Shown here one piece after another: positions 18,165 through 27,621 of a stretch of DNA of 64,000 nt. The stretch covers positions 62,001-126,000 of the forward strand of contig JAIOPI010000018.1 in the NCBI GenBank assembly GCA_021413965.1, in the 5' to 3' direction. The notes beneath the pieces are model-generated. The model made no database searches and was not told the origin of the DNA. It saw nothing but the letters and a program-made list of their open reading frames with translations. Position numbers and translations under genes: made by a program. The stretch comes from Lentisphaerota bacterium (GTDB lineage: Bacteria > Verrucomicrobiota > Kiritimatiellia > UBA8416 > JAIOPI01). The stretch's first letter is position 1; each line of letters begins with the position of its first letter.

Positions 18165-19414
18165 GATGCCGGCTCCGCGGCGGCCGATTCGATCAGTTGG
18201 ACGAGGCGCGGGAGGCAAGCGTTCCGGGTGAAGTGCGTCAAGGCATAGGCGCGGCCGGCCTGCCCGCGGCGCTCGCGTTCGGCGGCGGGAACGGCGTTGA
18301 ATGCGTGGAGCGCCCGGGCCCAGGCGTCCTCATCATCGGGCGGCACGACCCAGCCGCAATCGGCGGCATGCATGATGTGCGCGAGGTCGGAGTCGGGCCA
18401 GGCGGCGGCCAGGATGGGGCGCGCGGCGAGCATGTAATGGATCAGTTTGGAAGGGGTGGACACGTGCGACTGGCGCCCCTGGGTGGGGAGCAGCAGGAGG
18501 TCGGCGGCGCGCAAGACGATGGCGGTTTGCGTGGCGGGCCAGGGCGCATGGAAACGCACGGCGTGCGGCCGCGGGCTGTGACTGGCCAGGGCGCGGCAGG
18601 CGTCCAACTGGCTGCCCTCACCGGCGACGACGAGGTGCGCCGGCACGGCGGGGTCCCGCGCGGTGAAGACGCGGATGAGCGTTTCGACGCCGGCGGCAGG
18701 GCCAATGTTACCACCATAGAGCGCGACCCAGTCGTGGCCCGGGAGCCCCCACGCCTGCCGGCAGCGCAGGACGTCGGCGTCAGATGCGACGGGCTCGGCC
18801 GGCTGCCAGTTGGGGATGACGTGGAGGGCATCGGCGGCCAGTCCGCGTGCGCCGGCATAGCGGGCGGCCATGCCCGGCGAGATGACGCAGACGTGTCGCA
18901 CGGCGTGGGCGATGGCGCGATCCCAGCGCTGCAGCGTGCGCACGGTCAGGCTGCCTTCGGCGCCGCGCCCCTGCATGACGAGGGACTCCGGATAGAGGTC
19001 CTGGATGTTGAGGACCACGGGAATGCGGCGGGCACGCGCCATCGCCGTCAGGAAGCCGGTGGCGATAATCGGCCACGTGTTGCTGTAGATGACATCCGGG
19101 CGCCGTTGGAGCGCGAGGGCCAGCGCGGCCGACAAGCCGAACGAGAGATTCTCGGCCAGGCGGCTGAACGTCCTGGCGCGCGGGGACAGGATGCTGAAGC
19201 AGCGGCACAGGGTGATGGGGGCGGCGCTGCTGTCGCGGGCGAACATCCGGCGTCGGAAGCCGGGGTAGAGGCGGCCGCCGGGGCGGTTGGGAAACGGGGC
19301 GAGCACGGTCACGGTGTGGCCGCGGGACACGAGCGCCTCGGCGAGTTCACGGCTGGTGACCGCGGACACGACGGGCTCGGGCGGATAGACGCAGCTGACC
19401 AGAACAACGTTCAT
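18161..19414 (-). CDS. Glycosyltransferase family 4
   Basis: 417 residues with a GT-B fold. The N-terminal acceptor domain begins VVLVSCVYPPEPVVSAVTSR. The C-terminal nucleotide-sugar domain has YGGNIGPAAGVETLIRVF, VVAGEGSQLDAC and STPSKLIHYMLAARPILAA, all typical of GT4 enzymes that use UDP or GDP sugars. It would add one residue of the lipid-linked repeat unit in the cytoplasm. It overlaps both neighbours by four bases, so this part of the locus is a tightly coupled operon. Confidence 0.92.
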   Translation of the reverse strand: MNVVLVSCVYPPEPVVSAVTSRELAEALVSRGHTVTVLAPFPNRPGGRLYPGFRRRMFARDSSAAPITLCRCFSILSPRARTFSRLAENLSFGLSAALALALQRRPDVIYSNTWPIIATGFLTAMARARRIPVVLNIQDLYPESLVMQGRGAEGSLTVRTLQRWDRAIAHAVRHVCVISPGMAARYAGARGLAADALHVIPNWQPAEPVASDADVLRCRQAWGLPGHDWVALYGGNIGPAAGVETLIRVFTARDPAVPAHLVVAGEGSQLDACRALASHSPRPHAVRFHAPWPATQTAIVLRAADLLLLPTQGRQSHVSTPSKLIHYMLAARPILAAAWPDSDLAHIMHAADCGWVVPPDDEDAWARALHAFNAVPAAERERRGQAGRAYALTHFTRNACLPRLVQLIESAAAEPAS

Positions 19415-20637
19415 GGCGTTGGCGCTTCTGCGGGTGTCAGGGGGGGGCTGCCGCCCGGGCGGTGGAGCATGGTCTCGTAGAAGCGCAGGAGGCCCGGCAT
19501 CTGGCTTTCCCAGGTGTAGCGTTCCCGGAAGAGGGACTGACCTGCTCGGCCCATCTGACGCGCTCGAGCCCGATCCAGGCTAAGGGTCTGTAAGGCATCG
19601 GCGAAGGCCGCGGGCTGTTCGGGTGGTGCGAGGAGACCGATGGGGGCGGGGGTGTTCGACAGGAGGTTGCGTGCAAAGGGGAGGTCGCTGGCGACCACCG
19701 GGAGCCCGGCCGCCAGGTACTCGAAGAGCTTCGTTGGGATCGCGAGCTCCTGTTTGCGCACGCGCAAATTCGGGGATATGCCGATCGTGGCCTCATTCAG
19801 GAGCGACATGATCCGGTCCGAAGGCACGCTGGGAATGATCTCAACGCGGGTCAGCCGGCGGCGGGATATTTCCTCCTCGAAGTGGCGCCGGAAGGCGGTT
19901 GACACGAAGCGGTCGGTGACGCGGAAGCGGAGGGGACTGCCACGCTGCTCGAGTAGCTGCGCCACATCCAGGAGGAGGAGGCTGCCGTTTTCCTTGTAGT
20001 GGGCGCCGGTGAAGATGACGGTGTCGGGGCGATCCTCATAGTTGTCGCGGGCGTTCTCGACCAACGAGAGGGATGCGTAATTGCAGACCTGAAGGGTGTG
20101 GAATCGATCGGGTGGAAACTCGCGCGACTGCTCGGGGACCACGAAGACGATGTGACCGATGGCGCGCGGCAGGATGCGGTGCAGGGTCTGCACGAGCGCG
20201 CGGCATGGGCGGCGCAGGGGGGTGGGCAGCCAGGCCTTGACGAGCATCTCTTCGGCATAGTTCTCATGCACATCGTATACGCAGGGCGTGCGTGCCGCCA
20301 GGACGGCCATGAAGGGTAAGAGGTCCAGGTCGTGGAAGTGCACCAGGTCGACCTTGCCGAGGAGCGGCGCGAGGAGCGCGCCGACACGCAGCGGGACGAG
20401 CAGGGGGCGGGCAAGGCGGCGCGCGATGCGCGGGAAGGTATGCAACACGACCCCGTTGCGGCTGGTCCCCGTCGGGACCTGCCACGGGCAAATCAGATGG
20501 ACGGTCAACCCGGCGGCCGCCAGCGAGGTGGCGTGCTTCCAAATGCGGGAATCGAAGTCGGGATGGATCGAGGTGACGATCGCCACGCGGATGGCGGGCG
20601 AAATCCGTGGTGCGGCGTCTTGGTTGTTGGCGTTCAT
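19411..20637 (-). CDS. Glycosyltransferase family 4
   Basis: 408 residues. A second GT-B enzyme: IRVAIVTSIHPDFDSRIWKH at the N-terminus, the acceptor segment VYDVHENYAEEML, and the donor-binding FEYLAAGLPVVASDLPFARN near the C-terminus. It resembles group 1 transferases that build exopolysaccharide repeat units; donor and acceptor are unknown. It sits between the other GT4 enzyme and the polymerase, overlapping both. Confidence 0.92.
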   Translation of the reverse strand: MNANNQDAAPRISPAIRVAIVTSIHPDFDSRIWKHATSLAAAGLTVHLICPWQVPTGTSRNGVVLHTFPRIARRLARPLLVPLRVGALLAPLLGKVDLVHFHDLDLLPFMAVLAARTPCVYDVHENYAEEMLVKAWLPTPLRRPCRALVQTLHRILPRAIGHIVFVVPEQSREFPPDRFHTLQVCNYASLSLVENARDNYEDRPDTVIFTGAHYKENGSLLLLDVAQLLEQRGSPLRFRVTDRFVSTAFRRHFEEEISRRRLTRVEIIPSVPSDRIMSLLNEATIGISPNLRVRKQELAIPTKLFEYLAAGLPVVASDLPFARNLLSNTPAPIGLLAPPEQPAAFADALQTLSLDRARARQMGRAGQSLFRERYTWESQMPGLLRFYETMLHRPGGSPPLTPAEAPTP

Positions 20638-21992
20638 GGGGCCTGTTTCGCGGGGGGTGGGACAGCGGCGGGACGGCGCTCACGGCTGTAAAGGCGATCC
20701 AAGGCGGTGGCGATCAGGGCCAGCCACATGTAGGTGTCGTGCTGGGCCAGCGAGCCCTTCTTGTTGCTGACGAGCAGATGGTAGACCAGGAGGCTGATCA
20801 GGAAGATCACATAGTAGGCGACCCGGATGTGGCCCAACTGGCGGCAACGCGTGAGCGTTCGGGCGCCGAAGCGCAAGGCCAGCACATAGCAGGTGCAGAG
20901 CATCGTCAGCCCGACGATCCCGGTCTCTGCCAGGGCTTGCAACAGGCTGCTGTGTGAATACATGCCGAGACTTTCCTCGCAGGCCCGCGCGCCCAGCCCC
21001 AGCAGCCACGCTTTGGGTTCGGACGCATAGGCTTCGAACGATGCGATCAGCAAGTAACGGCGAATATCCATGGAGTCGAGGATGGCCGAGGAACTGAAGC
21101 GCGGCGAGAAGTGAACGATGCGTTCATAGCTCACCTGATAGAGCGCGAACAAGACCAGGGCGAGGACCAGCGTTGAGAGGGCGAAGAGGGTCATCGCCCT
21201 GGGGATGTTCCGCGCCCGGATCAACACGCCGAACAGTGCGATCACGACCAGCCCGCACAGCAACTCGCCGCGGCCGCTGAGGAAGGCGATGGACAATCCC
21301 GTGACGAGGCCGGCTACGAGCGCGAGCTGCAGGAGAAGCCGGCGGGGCCTGTGGACGCGCCCGTCCGACGGGCCGGCGCACAGCAGGAAGAGGCTGCTCA
21401 AGGCAAGGAAGACACCCATGTCCGCCAGGGCGAGCGGGTTGGCGTACTGGATATCGGGATCGCCATAGTCGAGCCGAAGCGCAAAGCGGCCCAGCTGTTC
21501 GCTGGACTCTTGATTGGGGCTCAGCAGCACCGCGCAGGAGCCGACGAAAAGGAGCCCCCAGACGATCAGGATGGCACGGACCATGGCGTCATGGCCGCGC
21601 ACGAGAAACGGCAGGATGATGACATTGAGGAGGAAATAGGGGAGCAGGGCCAAGTTTTTCTCGGGCTCCGAGAAGGGGGACCACAAGGAGGAAAGCCAGA
21701 AGCAGGCCGCGAAGGCCCAGACCAGGAGCAGGAGCCGGCGTCCGGCGACGGTGCGCGGGAAGGCAGGCGGGTCGCGCAGCAGCGACAGTACGAGCGAGGC
21801 AAGGATCAGCGTGCCGACTCCGACGTTAAAAGCATACGGGTAGATTTGAAGCTGGGGAAGGAAATTGGCTGCAATCTGCTCCAGGCCATAGGCCGCGATA
21901 GCGAGGATGGCCGCCAAGGCGGGGTTTCTCAGCGCGTAAAGCCCGGCCATGGCGAGGCCGACCAGGAAGACGATGGGGATGACGTTAAGCAT
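20634..21992 (-). CDS. Wzy/O-antigen-ligase-family membrane protein
   Basis: 452 residues with about ten or more hydrophobic helices beginning at the N-terminus (LNVIPIVFLVGLAMAGLYAL). The central extracytoplasmic part contains a Wzy-like region with GRGELLCGLVVIALFGVLI, and a later segment reads GLGARACEESLGMYSHSSLLQALAETGIVGL, which matches the conserved polymerase/ligase loop with its His. It is the dedicated polymerase candidate of this locus, so the larger fusion protein at the left edge would be a second enzyme of the same class. Confidence 0.88.
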   Translation of the reverse strand: MLNVIPIVFLVGLAMAGLYALRNPALAAILAIAAYGLEQIAANFLPQLQIYPYAFNVGVGTLILASLVLSLLRDPPAFPRTVAGRRLLLLVWAFAACFWLSSLWSPFSEPEKNLALLPYFLLNVIILPFLVRGHDAMVRAILIVWGLLFVGSCAVLLSPNQESSEQLGRFALRLDYGDPDIQYANPLALADMGVFLALSSLFLLCAGPSDGRVHRPRRLLLQLALVAGLVTGLSIAFLSGRGELLCGLVVIALFGVLIRARNIPRAMTLFALSTLVLALVLFALYQVSYERIVHFSPRFSSSAILDSMDIRRYLLIASFEAYASEPKAWLLGLGARACEESLGMYSHSSLLQALAETGIVGLTMLCTCYVLALRFGARTLTRCRQLGHIRVAYYVIFLISLLVYHLLVSNKKGSLAQHDTYMWLALIATALDRLYSRERRPAAVPPPAKQAP

Positions 21993-22001
21993 GGGCGTGG
22001 T

Positions 22002-23354
22002 CTAGGGGGTGACAGGAGTGCTGGCGGCGGGAGGAGATGGCCGGTCTGGTGTGCGCCCCAGGGCGTAGCGGAGCAGGGCGAAGTAGATCACGTAAGCAGC
22101 TCCATAGAGGAGGGTGAGGACGCGCATGGTGGTCAGGGGGGCGGAGGGGAAGTGCTGTGCGAGCGTGGGGATCAGGAGGGCGGCCGCGAGGGCCAAGCCA
22201 TCAAAGACCAGTTTCAGTCGCTGGCCGCCGTAGACGAAGATCGTGCGGCTGACGGGGACCACGATGAATTGAAGCAGGGTCCATGGCGCGGTGATTTGTG
22301 CGATGGCACCGGCGGTGCGCCAGGCGTCGCCGAACACGGTGGCAAAGAGGGCAGGCCCGGCCAGCATGAGCACCGCCATCGGGGGGGCCGCCATGGCCGC
22401 GAGTGAGGCACTGGTTCGCCAGAACAGCCGGACGGCCTGGGCGTGCCCGGCCGCGCGGGCCTTCGCCAGGTTCGCGTGGTACACATCGGCAACGGCAGCG
22501 CCGACGAGAGCGGCGGGAGCGGCCATAACGGTGCTGACGAGGGTGAAGGCTCCGCCAAAGACGATGCCATAGGATGCCGTGAGCAGCGGGATGAGGAGTG
22601 CCTTGGAAGCGGAATCGAGCAGCGATGACGGGAGCGTCAGGCAAGGGTACCGGTAATAGCTGCGCAACGTGGATAGCATGACCGCCAGGGGCGGGAAGGT
22701 CCCCGCCAGCGTGGGGCGCACCTGGCGCCAGGAGGTCCGCACGCCGCTGAGGCGGCCGGCGAATTCTCCGGTCACGAGCCCCCAGATGCCGCCGCCCGCG
22801 AAGCCGAGCCCGACCTGCACGACCCCGCGTGTCACATTTTGCCAGATCGAGACCCGGCCAATGGTGCCATAGGCGTGCAGGCGCACGAGGAGGTAGCGCA
22901 GCGTGCTGTGCCAGCCGGTGAGCAGCACGGTTCCTGCCACCGGCAAGGCCAGCCACGGAGACAGACTCCCGAACCCGAGCACGTGCAGTTCCACCAACCC
23001 AAGGAACGCGAGGGTTGCCAGGACGCTCAGGGAGGCACTCGAGCACGCCGCGCAGGCGGCGAGTTGCATGGCCACAGCCGGACTGGGCGCGGCCACGATT
23101 CCCAGTTCCAAGCGCAGGGTCACGGCGAGTGTGGCGAAGGCAATGAATGAGGTGAGCAGACCGAGGGCGCCAACATCCGCGGGGGTATAGAGGCGAGAAA
23201 CAAGCGGCGAAGCCAGCAGAAGGAAGGCGTGCCCCACGGCGGTGCTGCCGGCCAGTGTGGCAACATTCCGGGTAAAATCAGACTGGCGCCATGCCAATAG
23301 CGGCTTCATGGGGGCGTGGGCGTTCCGGATTACGAACCGGGCCCCGGCATTCAC
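22002..23354 (-). CDS. Wzx-like polysaccharide flippase
   Basis: 450 residues (or 435 from an internal ATG at 23309). A polytopic membrane protein of the MOP/oligosaccharide flippase group: it starts with VGHAFLLLASPLVSRLYTPADVGALGL, the common N-terminal signature, and has about twelve hydrophobic segments. It would flip the undecaprenyl-linked repeat unit to the periplasm for the Wzy-like polymerase next to it. It is the first gene of the minus-strand locus, so the promoter should lie between 23355 and 23700. Confidence 0.9.
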   Translation of the reverse strand: MNAGARFVIRNAHAPMKPLLAWRQSDFTRNVATLAGSTAVGHAFLLLASPLVSRLYTPADVGALGLLTSFIAFATLAVTLRLELGIVAAPSPAVAMQLAACAACSSASLSVLATLAFLGLVELHVLGFGSLSPWLALPVAGTVLLTGWHSTLRYLLVRLHAYGTIGRVSIWQNVTRGVVQVGLGFAGGGIWGLVTGEFAGRLSGVRTSWRQVRPTLAGTFPPLAVMLSTLRSYYRYPCLTLPSSLLDSASKALLIPLLTASYGIVFGGAFTLVSTVMAAPAALVGAAVADVYHANLAKARAAGHAQAVRLFWRTSASLAAMAAPPMAVLMLAGPALFATVFGDAWRTAGAIAQITAPWTLLQFIVVPVSRTIFVYGGQRLKLVFDGLALAAALLIPTLAQHFPSAPLTTMRVLTLLYGAAYVIYFALLRYALGRTPDRPSPPAASTPVTP

Positions 23355-23718
23355 CGCAAGCCGGGGGAGGCGACTGGTTCAGGGGCGGAGGGTTTCACGC
23401 GGCAGATCGCACACCATTAACGGACACTCCGTGCCCGTGTCTTATGCGGCCGGCTTCCACCCCATGGCGTGTATGTTCTTGCGGGACGCGAAGTTCTGCA
23501 GGACGCACAACCGATGAACGTAGGGCCGGATGCAGCATGCGTCAAACGAAAATCCTGCCCGGGTTGAGCGGGCGGCAGGGGGGGCGGAGGCGGCGGTCTT
23601 TACCCATTTTTCATAATATATGGGTTTCCCTTTGGACAGGCCGACACTATGCTCCCCCCCAATCGTTCGGTGTGTCGGCGCGCACGGACCGTACCGGCCG
23701 CCATAAGGAGCACAGGAT
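23355..23718. promoter_or_regulatory. Divergent intergenic region with an AT-rich patch and a hairpin leader
   Basis: 364 bases separate the divergent flippase and methyltransferase genes. Around 23605-23632 the sequence turns AT-rich (TTTTTCATAATATATGGG), unlike its surroundings, and is the best promoter candidate for the plus-strand gene. Then an 8-bp perfect inverted repeat, GCCGACAC (23640-23647) with GTGTCGGC (23672-23679), could form a 5' leader hairpin. No known riboswitch consensus was recognised. Short frames across this gap look non-coding. Confidence 0.45.
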
Positions 23719-24744
23719 ATGAGCAGCATTCCCTTTGCGGTGATCGCGGAGAAAATCCACTGCACGCGCGTCTTCAAGCGCGGCGGGGCGCAGGTCAAGG
23801 TTCTCGACAACGGCGCGGAAGTCGTCGTCTACAAATCCGCAGGCAAGGAATGCTATTTGCCCATTCCCGACCACGTCAAGGAAACGGCCGGTTGGAAGAA
23901 GGGTTCCGTGAAGCACTGCGCGGTGGCCATGTGGCAGGGCGTCCATGGCGATGCTCCGGCCAGGCAGGCCGGTATCGACTATCTCCAGTCGCTGGCTCGC
24001 AGCCAGGAGAAAGAAGGCGGCACATTTCTGGATATCAACGTGGATGAGTTCAGCACCGACATTGCCGAGCGCGAACAGTTGATCCGGTGGGTGGTGGGGA
24101 TCGTGCAGCAGGCGTCGACGCTGCCCATGAGCATTGATTCGTCCAACATGCAGATCCTGCGGGCCGGGCTGGGAGCGTGCGATCGCGCGCGCGGCAAGCC
24201 GATGATCAACTCGGTGTCGCTGGAGCGGGAAGAGGCCGTGGCGCTGGCGGCGGAATTCGAAGCGGCCGTGGTGGCGTCCGCGGCCGGCAAGGAGCGGCTG
24301 CCCGCCAATACCGAGGAGCGGCTGCAGAATCTGGGCGTGCTGATCCCCAAGCTGCAGCAGGCCGGCATCGCGCTGCCGGACATCCACATCGATCCGCTGG
24401 TCTTCCCGATTTCGACGGACATGAACAACGGCAAGTCGTTCATCGAAGCCGTGGCGGCGATCCGCCGGCAATACGGGCCGACCGTGCACATCACCGGGGG
24501 GCTCAGCAACGTGTCCTTCGGCATGCCGGCGCGCAAGCTGATCAACCAGGTGTTCACCTGGCTGGCGGTGCAGGCGGGGGCTGACAGCGGGATCGTCGAT
24601 CCGGCCCACATCAACGGGAAAATCCTGTCCGGACTCGATCCGAAGGCCGAGGATTTCGAGCTGGCGCGGGCGATGCTCATGGGCGAGGACGAGTACGGGA
24701 TGAACTTCATCACCGCCACGCGGGACGGGCGAATACAGAAGTGA
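23719..24744 (+). CDS. Pterin-binding methyltransferase (methyltetrahydrofolate:corrinoid/AcsE-MetH-like)
   Basis: 341 residues. A TIM-barrel pterin-binding domain is indicated by FLDINVDEFS, LPMSIDSSNMQILRAGL, KPMINSVSLE and the C-terminal GGLSNVSFGMPARKLINQVF, all hallmarks of methyl-THF methyltransferases and dihydropteroate synthase relatives. The asparagine in GLSNVSFG is the conserved pterin-side position. It should move a methyl group between tetrahydrofolate and a corrinoid protein. The next plus-strand gene is MetF, the enzyme that makes methyl-THF, which supports a linked C1 branch. No corrinoid protein is encoded in the window. Confidence 0.85.
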   Translation: MSSIPFAVIAEKIHCTRVFKRGGAQVKVLDNGAEVVVYKSAGKECYLPIPDHVKETAGWKKGSVKHCAVAMWQGVHGDAPARQAGIDYLQSLARSQEKEGGTFLDINVDEFSTDIAEREQLIRWVVGIVQQASTLPMSIDSSNMQILRAGLGACDRARGKPMINSVSLEREEAVALAAEFEAAVVASAAGKERLPANTEERLQNLGVLIPKLQQAGIALPDIHIDPLVFPISTDMNNGKSFIEAVAAIRRQYGPTVHITGGLSNVSFGMPARKLINQVFTWLAVQAGADSGIVDPAHINGKILSGLDPKAEDFELARAMLMGEDEYGMNFITATRDGRIQK

Positions 24745-24966
24745 CGTGGGCGTGGGGCCGCGAGGAGCGCGCTCAGCAAGCCCCACGACGCGCCGTGAAT
24801 TCACGACGTGACGGCGCCGGGAGACGAGGTGGGGCTGTGAATCGATTCTGGGGAGTCAAGGGTTGAGGGATGGCGGAAGCTGACGATGCGGCCGTACGCC
24901 GATGGACGCCGCGTACGGCCTCATCCCGTTCAACCTGTCAATCCTGTCCAAGCATGAGGGGGCCAG
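24745..24966. other. Intergenic hairpin between the two folate genes
   Basis: A 10-bp perfect inverted repeat GGCCGTACGC / GCGTACGGCC lies at about 24890-24921. There is no following T-run, so an ordinary intrinsic terminator is not supported; a processing or attenuation hairpin is possible. Confidence 0.4.
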
Positions 24967-26541
24967 ATGTTGCGTGAAGCGTTAGCGCGGGGAGAGTTTG
25001 TCTATTCCACGGAGATGGTGCCGGGGCGCGGGAGCGGCGGGCCGGCGGTGGACGCGGTGGCGGCCTTTGCGCGCCGGATCAAGGAGTCGGGCCTGCCGAT
25101 CCGCTCCATCAGCGTGACGGACAACCCGGGTGGCAACCCGGCCATCGCGCCGGATGCGATTGCGCGCGAGGTGCTGGCCGCGGGCGTCGATCCCATCGTC
25201 AATTTTGCCTGCCGGGATTACAACCGCAACGCGCTTGAGTCGCGCATGACGGCGCTGGCGCGCGCGGGCGTCGAGAACGTCCTGGCTGTTACGGGCGATT
25301 ATCCCGAGGGTGGCTACGGCGGCGTGGCGCGCCCCGTATTCGACCTCGATTCCGTGCAGTCGATCACGTACCTCAAGGCCATGAACCGCGGCATCGAGGT
25401 TGCGGGCGGCCATGGGGCCAAGGGCGCGCATCAGCTGCCCAGCACGAATTTCTTCGTCGGGGCCGTGGTGAATCCCTTCAAGCTGCGGGAGGACGAGCTG
25501 GTGCCCCAGCTGCTCAAGCTCGAGCGCAAGGTCCGTGCCGGGGCGGATTACATCATTCCGCAACTGGGCTACGACATGCGCAAGTTTCTCGAGGTGAAGC
25601 GCTACATGGACGCGCGCGGCCTCAACGTGCCGATACTCGGCAACGTGTACGTGCTCAACCTGGGGACGGCGAAGATCATGAACCGGCGCGCGGTGCCGGG
25701 GTGCGTGGTGTCCGACGCGCTGCTCAAGGTGGTGGAGGAGGAGTCCAAGGCGCCGGACAAGGGCAAGGCCAAGCGCATGGAGCGGGCGGCGAAGATGGTG
25801 GCCGTGTTCCGCGGCATGGGATTCAACGGCGTGCACCTGGGCGGCTTCGGGCTGAAGTTCGAGGATTTCGGCGCCATCATTGCCATGTCCGAGGCACTGG
25901 CCCCGCAGTGGGAGACGTTCGTCTCCGAGCTGAGTTTCTCGCGGCCCGGCGAGTTCTTCCTCTTCCCGCAACCCAAGGTCTGGGGGCCCGCGCGCGAGCG
26001 CGATCCGGACCCGATCCCGTCGCTGCGGGGCGGGGGCGAGGGCGTCAAGAGCGCCGTGATGCGCGGGTTCCATCGTGCGCTCTTTGTCGAGAACACGGCC
26101 GGCTACAACCTGATGCGCAGCTTCTATCAGTCCACGGCCAGCAAGGGCGCGCTGGGCAAGGTGGCGCATGCGCTGGAACTGGGGAGCAAGAAGGTGCTCT
26201 TCGGCTGCCAGGACTGCGGCGACTGCGGCCTGGCCGACATGGCGTTCTGCTGCCCGATGTCGCAGTGCCCGAAGAATCTGCGCAATGGCCCCTGCGGCGG
26301 CACGCGCGACGGGCAGTGCGAAGTGCATCCCGAGAAGCCCTGCGTGTGGACGATCGTCTACCGGCGCAACAAGGCCAACGACAAGCTCGACGTCATGCGC
26401 TCCGAGTATGTGCCGCCGCGCGATGCGCGCCTCGAGCAGACATCGGGCTGGGCGAATTTCTACCTCGGCAAGGACTACCGCGGGCGCGAGCGCGCCCATA
26501 CCCTGGCGGCGAAGAGCGAGCACATCAAAGCGCCGGAGTGA
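24967..26541 (+). CDS. metF: Methylenetetrahydrofolate reductase with C-terminal MetV-like cysteine domain
   Basis: 524 residues. The N-terminal barrel is MetF: YSTEMVPGRGSG, ISVTDNPGGNPAI, VLAVTGDYPEGG and the ADYIIPQLGYD segment. The C-terminal domain (about 400-480) has a dense cysteine set, CQDCGDC, CCPMSQCPKNLRNGPCGG, typical of the MTHFR_C/MetV domain that binds zinc or an iron-sulfur cluster in acetogen-type MetVF. Here both parts are one polypeptide. The reaction is reduction of methylene-THF to methyl-THF, supplying the methyltransferase encoded upstream. Fusion with MetV suggests a reductase using a ferredoxin or flavin partner rather than free NADH; that is inference. Confidence 0.9.
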   Translation: MLREALARGEFVYSTEMVPGRGSGGPAVDAVAAFARRIKESGLPIRSISVTDNPGGNPAIAPDAIAREVLAAGVDPIVNFACRDYNRNALESRMTALARAGVENVLAVTGDYPEGGYGGVARPVFDLDSVQSITYLKAMNRGIEVAGGHGAKGAHQLPSTNFFVGAVVNPFKLREDELVPQLLKLERKVRAGADYIIPQLGYDMRKFLEVKRYMDARGLNVPILGNVYVLNLGTAKIMNRRAVPGCVVSDALLKVVEEESKAPDKGKAKRMERAAKMVAVFRGMGFNGVHLGGFGLKFEDFGAIIAMSEALAPQWETFVSELSFSRPGEFFLFPQPKVWGPARERDPDPIPSLRGGGEGVKSAVMRGFHRALFVENTAGYNLMRSFYQSTASKGALGKVAHALELGSKKVLFGCQDCGDCGLADMAFCCPMSQCPKNLRNGPCGGTRDGQCEVHPEKPCVWTIVYRRNKANDKLDVMRSEYVPPRDARLEQTSGWANFYLGKDYRGRERAHTLAAKSEHIKAPE

Positions 26542-26649
26542 GCGGCCGCCGCGTGACGGCGCGGGGGCCTGACGGCGCGCGCAGGCGCGCCGCGCCGATT
26601 GTGCGGGATCGCGCTGTGCGCCTGTGGTAGGCTGCCCGACGTCCATCCC

Positions 26650-27573
26650 ATGAATTCGCGCATGACCAACGCGGTGACCCTGGCGGCCCTGGCGGTGGCG
26701 CTGGTGGCGTCGAGCGGGCTGGCGGCCCACTACCATCGGCGCGCGGTGGCGACGCGTGCCGACGTGGCGCAGGCGCGCAACGAGATTGAATCCCTGAAGC
26801 ACCAATTGCTGCTGAAGCAACCCAACGCCCCCGACGTCGTGCTCGATTTCTCGGGTCCGGAGCAGGACCGCGCGCGGGTCGGCATGCGGCGGCTGGAGTT
26901 CGAGGACGGCGGGGACGGCGCGGCCGAAGAGACGAACAGCCGCATCCAGCAACTGGAAGCCGCGCTGCTCGCCAAGGACCGACAATTGGCGGCCTTGCAG
27001 GCGCACGCCACCAACCGGCTGGCGGCGTCCGGCCAGGGGCGCTCCGATCGCCCGGACCGGATGGCGGAGTTCCAGCGCACGGATCCGGTGCGTTACCAGG
27101 AAATGGTCGACCGCCGGGAGGCCGCGCGCAAGGAGATGCGCGATGCCTTTGCGCGCCAAGCCGCGCATCTGCTGGAAGACGCGGCGGCAGGCAAAAGCGA
27201 TGCGGAGCAGCAACAGCGCCAGACGATGCTCAAGCTGGTGGCGGACACCTGGCAGATGGCCGAGCAGTTGTACAGCGACACGCCGACAAGCAACCGCTGG
27301 GACACGGTGCACGCGATGCGCCAGAACATCGAGGTCCTGACGCCCCTGCTGGACTCGGAGCGCAACCGGGCGCTTTCCCAGCTGGCGCTGGAGTCCGGCT
27401 ACACCGCCCAGGATTCGGCCGTGTTTGTGGACTACATCAACCAAGTGATGGAGTCGACGTCGACGGCCCCGTTGTACCGGGCCATGCGCCACGGGGCCCA
27501 TGGTGGGGGATGGCGCGGCGGACCTCCGCCGGGGCCATCGGCGCTGCCCGGCCAGCCTCCTGTGACGCGGTGA
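26650..27573 (+). CDS. Membrane-anchored coiled-coil protein of unknown function
   Basis: 307 residues from the ATG at 26650. One N-terminal hydrophobic helix (AVTLAALAVALVASSGLAA) is followed by charged heptad-like segments (VAQARNEIESLKHQLL; RIQQLEAALLAKDRQLAALQ), a long helical central region and a Gly/Pro-rich tail. No enzyme motif is visible. It follows metF by about 100 bases on the same strand but has no obvious link to folate chemistry. An upstream ATG at 26599 would put 17 non-hydrophobic residues before the membrane helix and is less likely. Confidence 0.7.
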   Translation: MNSRMTNAVTLAALAVALVASSGLAAHYHRRAVATRADVAQARNEIESLKHQLLLKQPNAPDVVLDFSGPEQDRARVGMRRLEFEDGGDGAAEETNSRIQQLEAALLAKDRQLAALQAHATNRLAASGQGRSDRPDRMAEFQRTDPVRYQEMVDRREAARKEMRDAFARQAAHLLEDAAAGKSDAEQQQRQTMLKLVADTWQMAEQLYSDTPTSNRWDTVHAMRQNIEVLTPLLDSERNRALSQLALESGYTAQDSAVFVDYINQVMESTSTAPLYRAMRHGAHGGGWRGGPPPGPSALPGQPPVTR

Positions 27574-27621
27574 ACGGGCGGGTCCGGGACTGGCCAGGCG
27601 CTCCTGTCGGCCGTGGCGCGG

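Noticed and set aside
23640..23718. Cobalamin or SAM riboswitch before the methyltransferase
   Set aside because: A hairpin exists but no B12-box or SAM-riboswitch consensus was recognised.
24982..27501. 839-codon minus-strand open frame
   Set aside because: Antisense of metF and the coiled-coil gene; His/Arg-rich.
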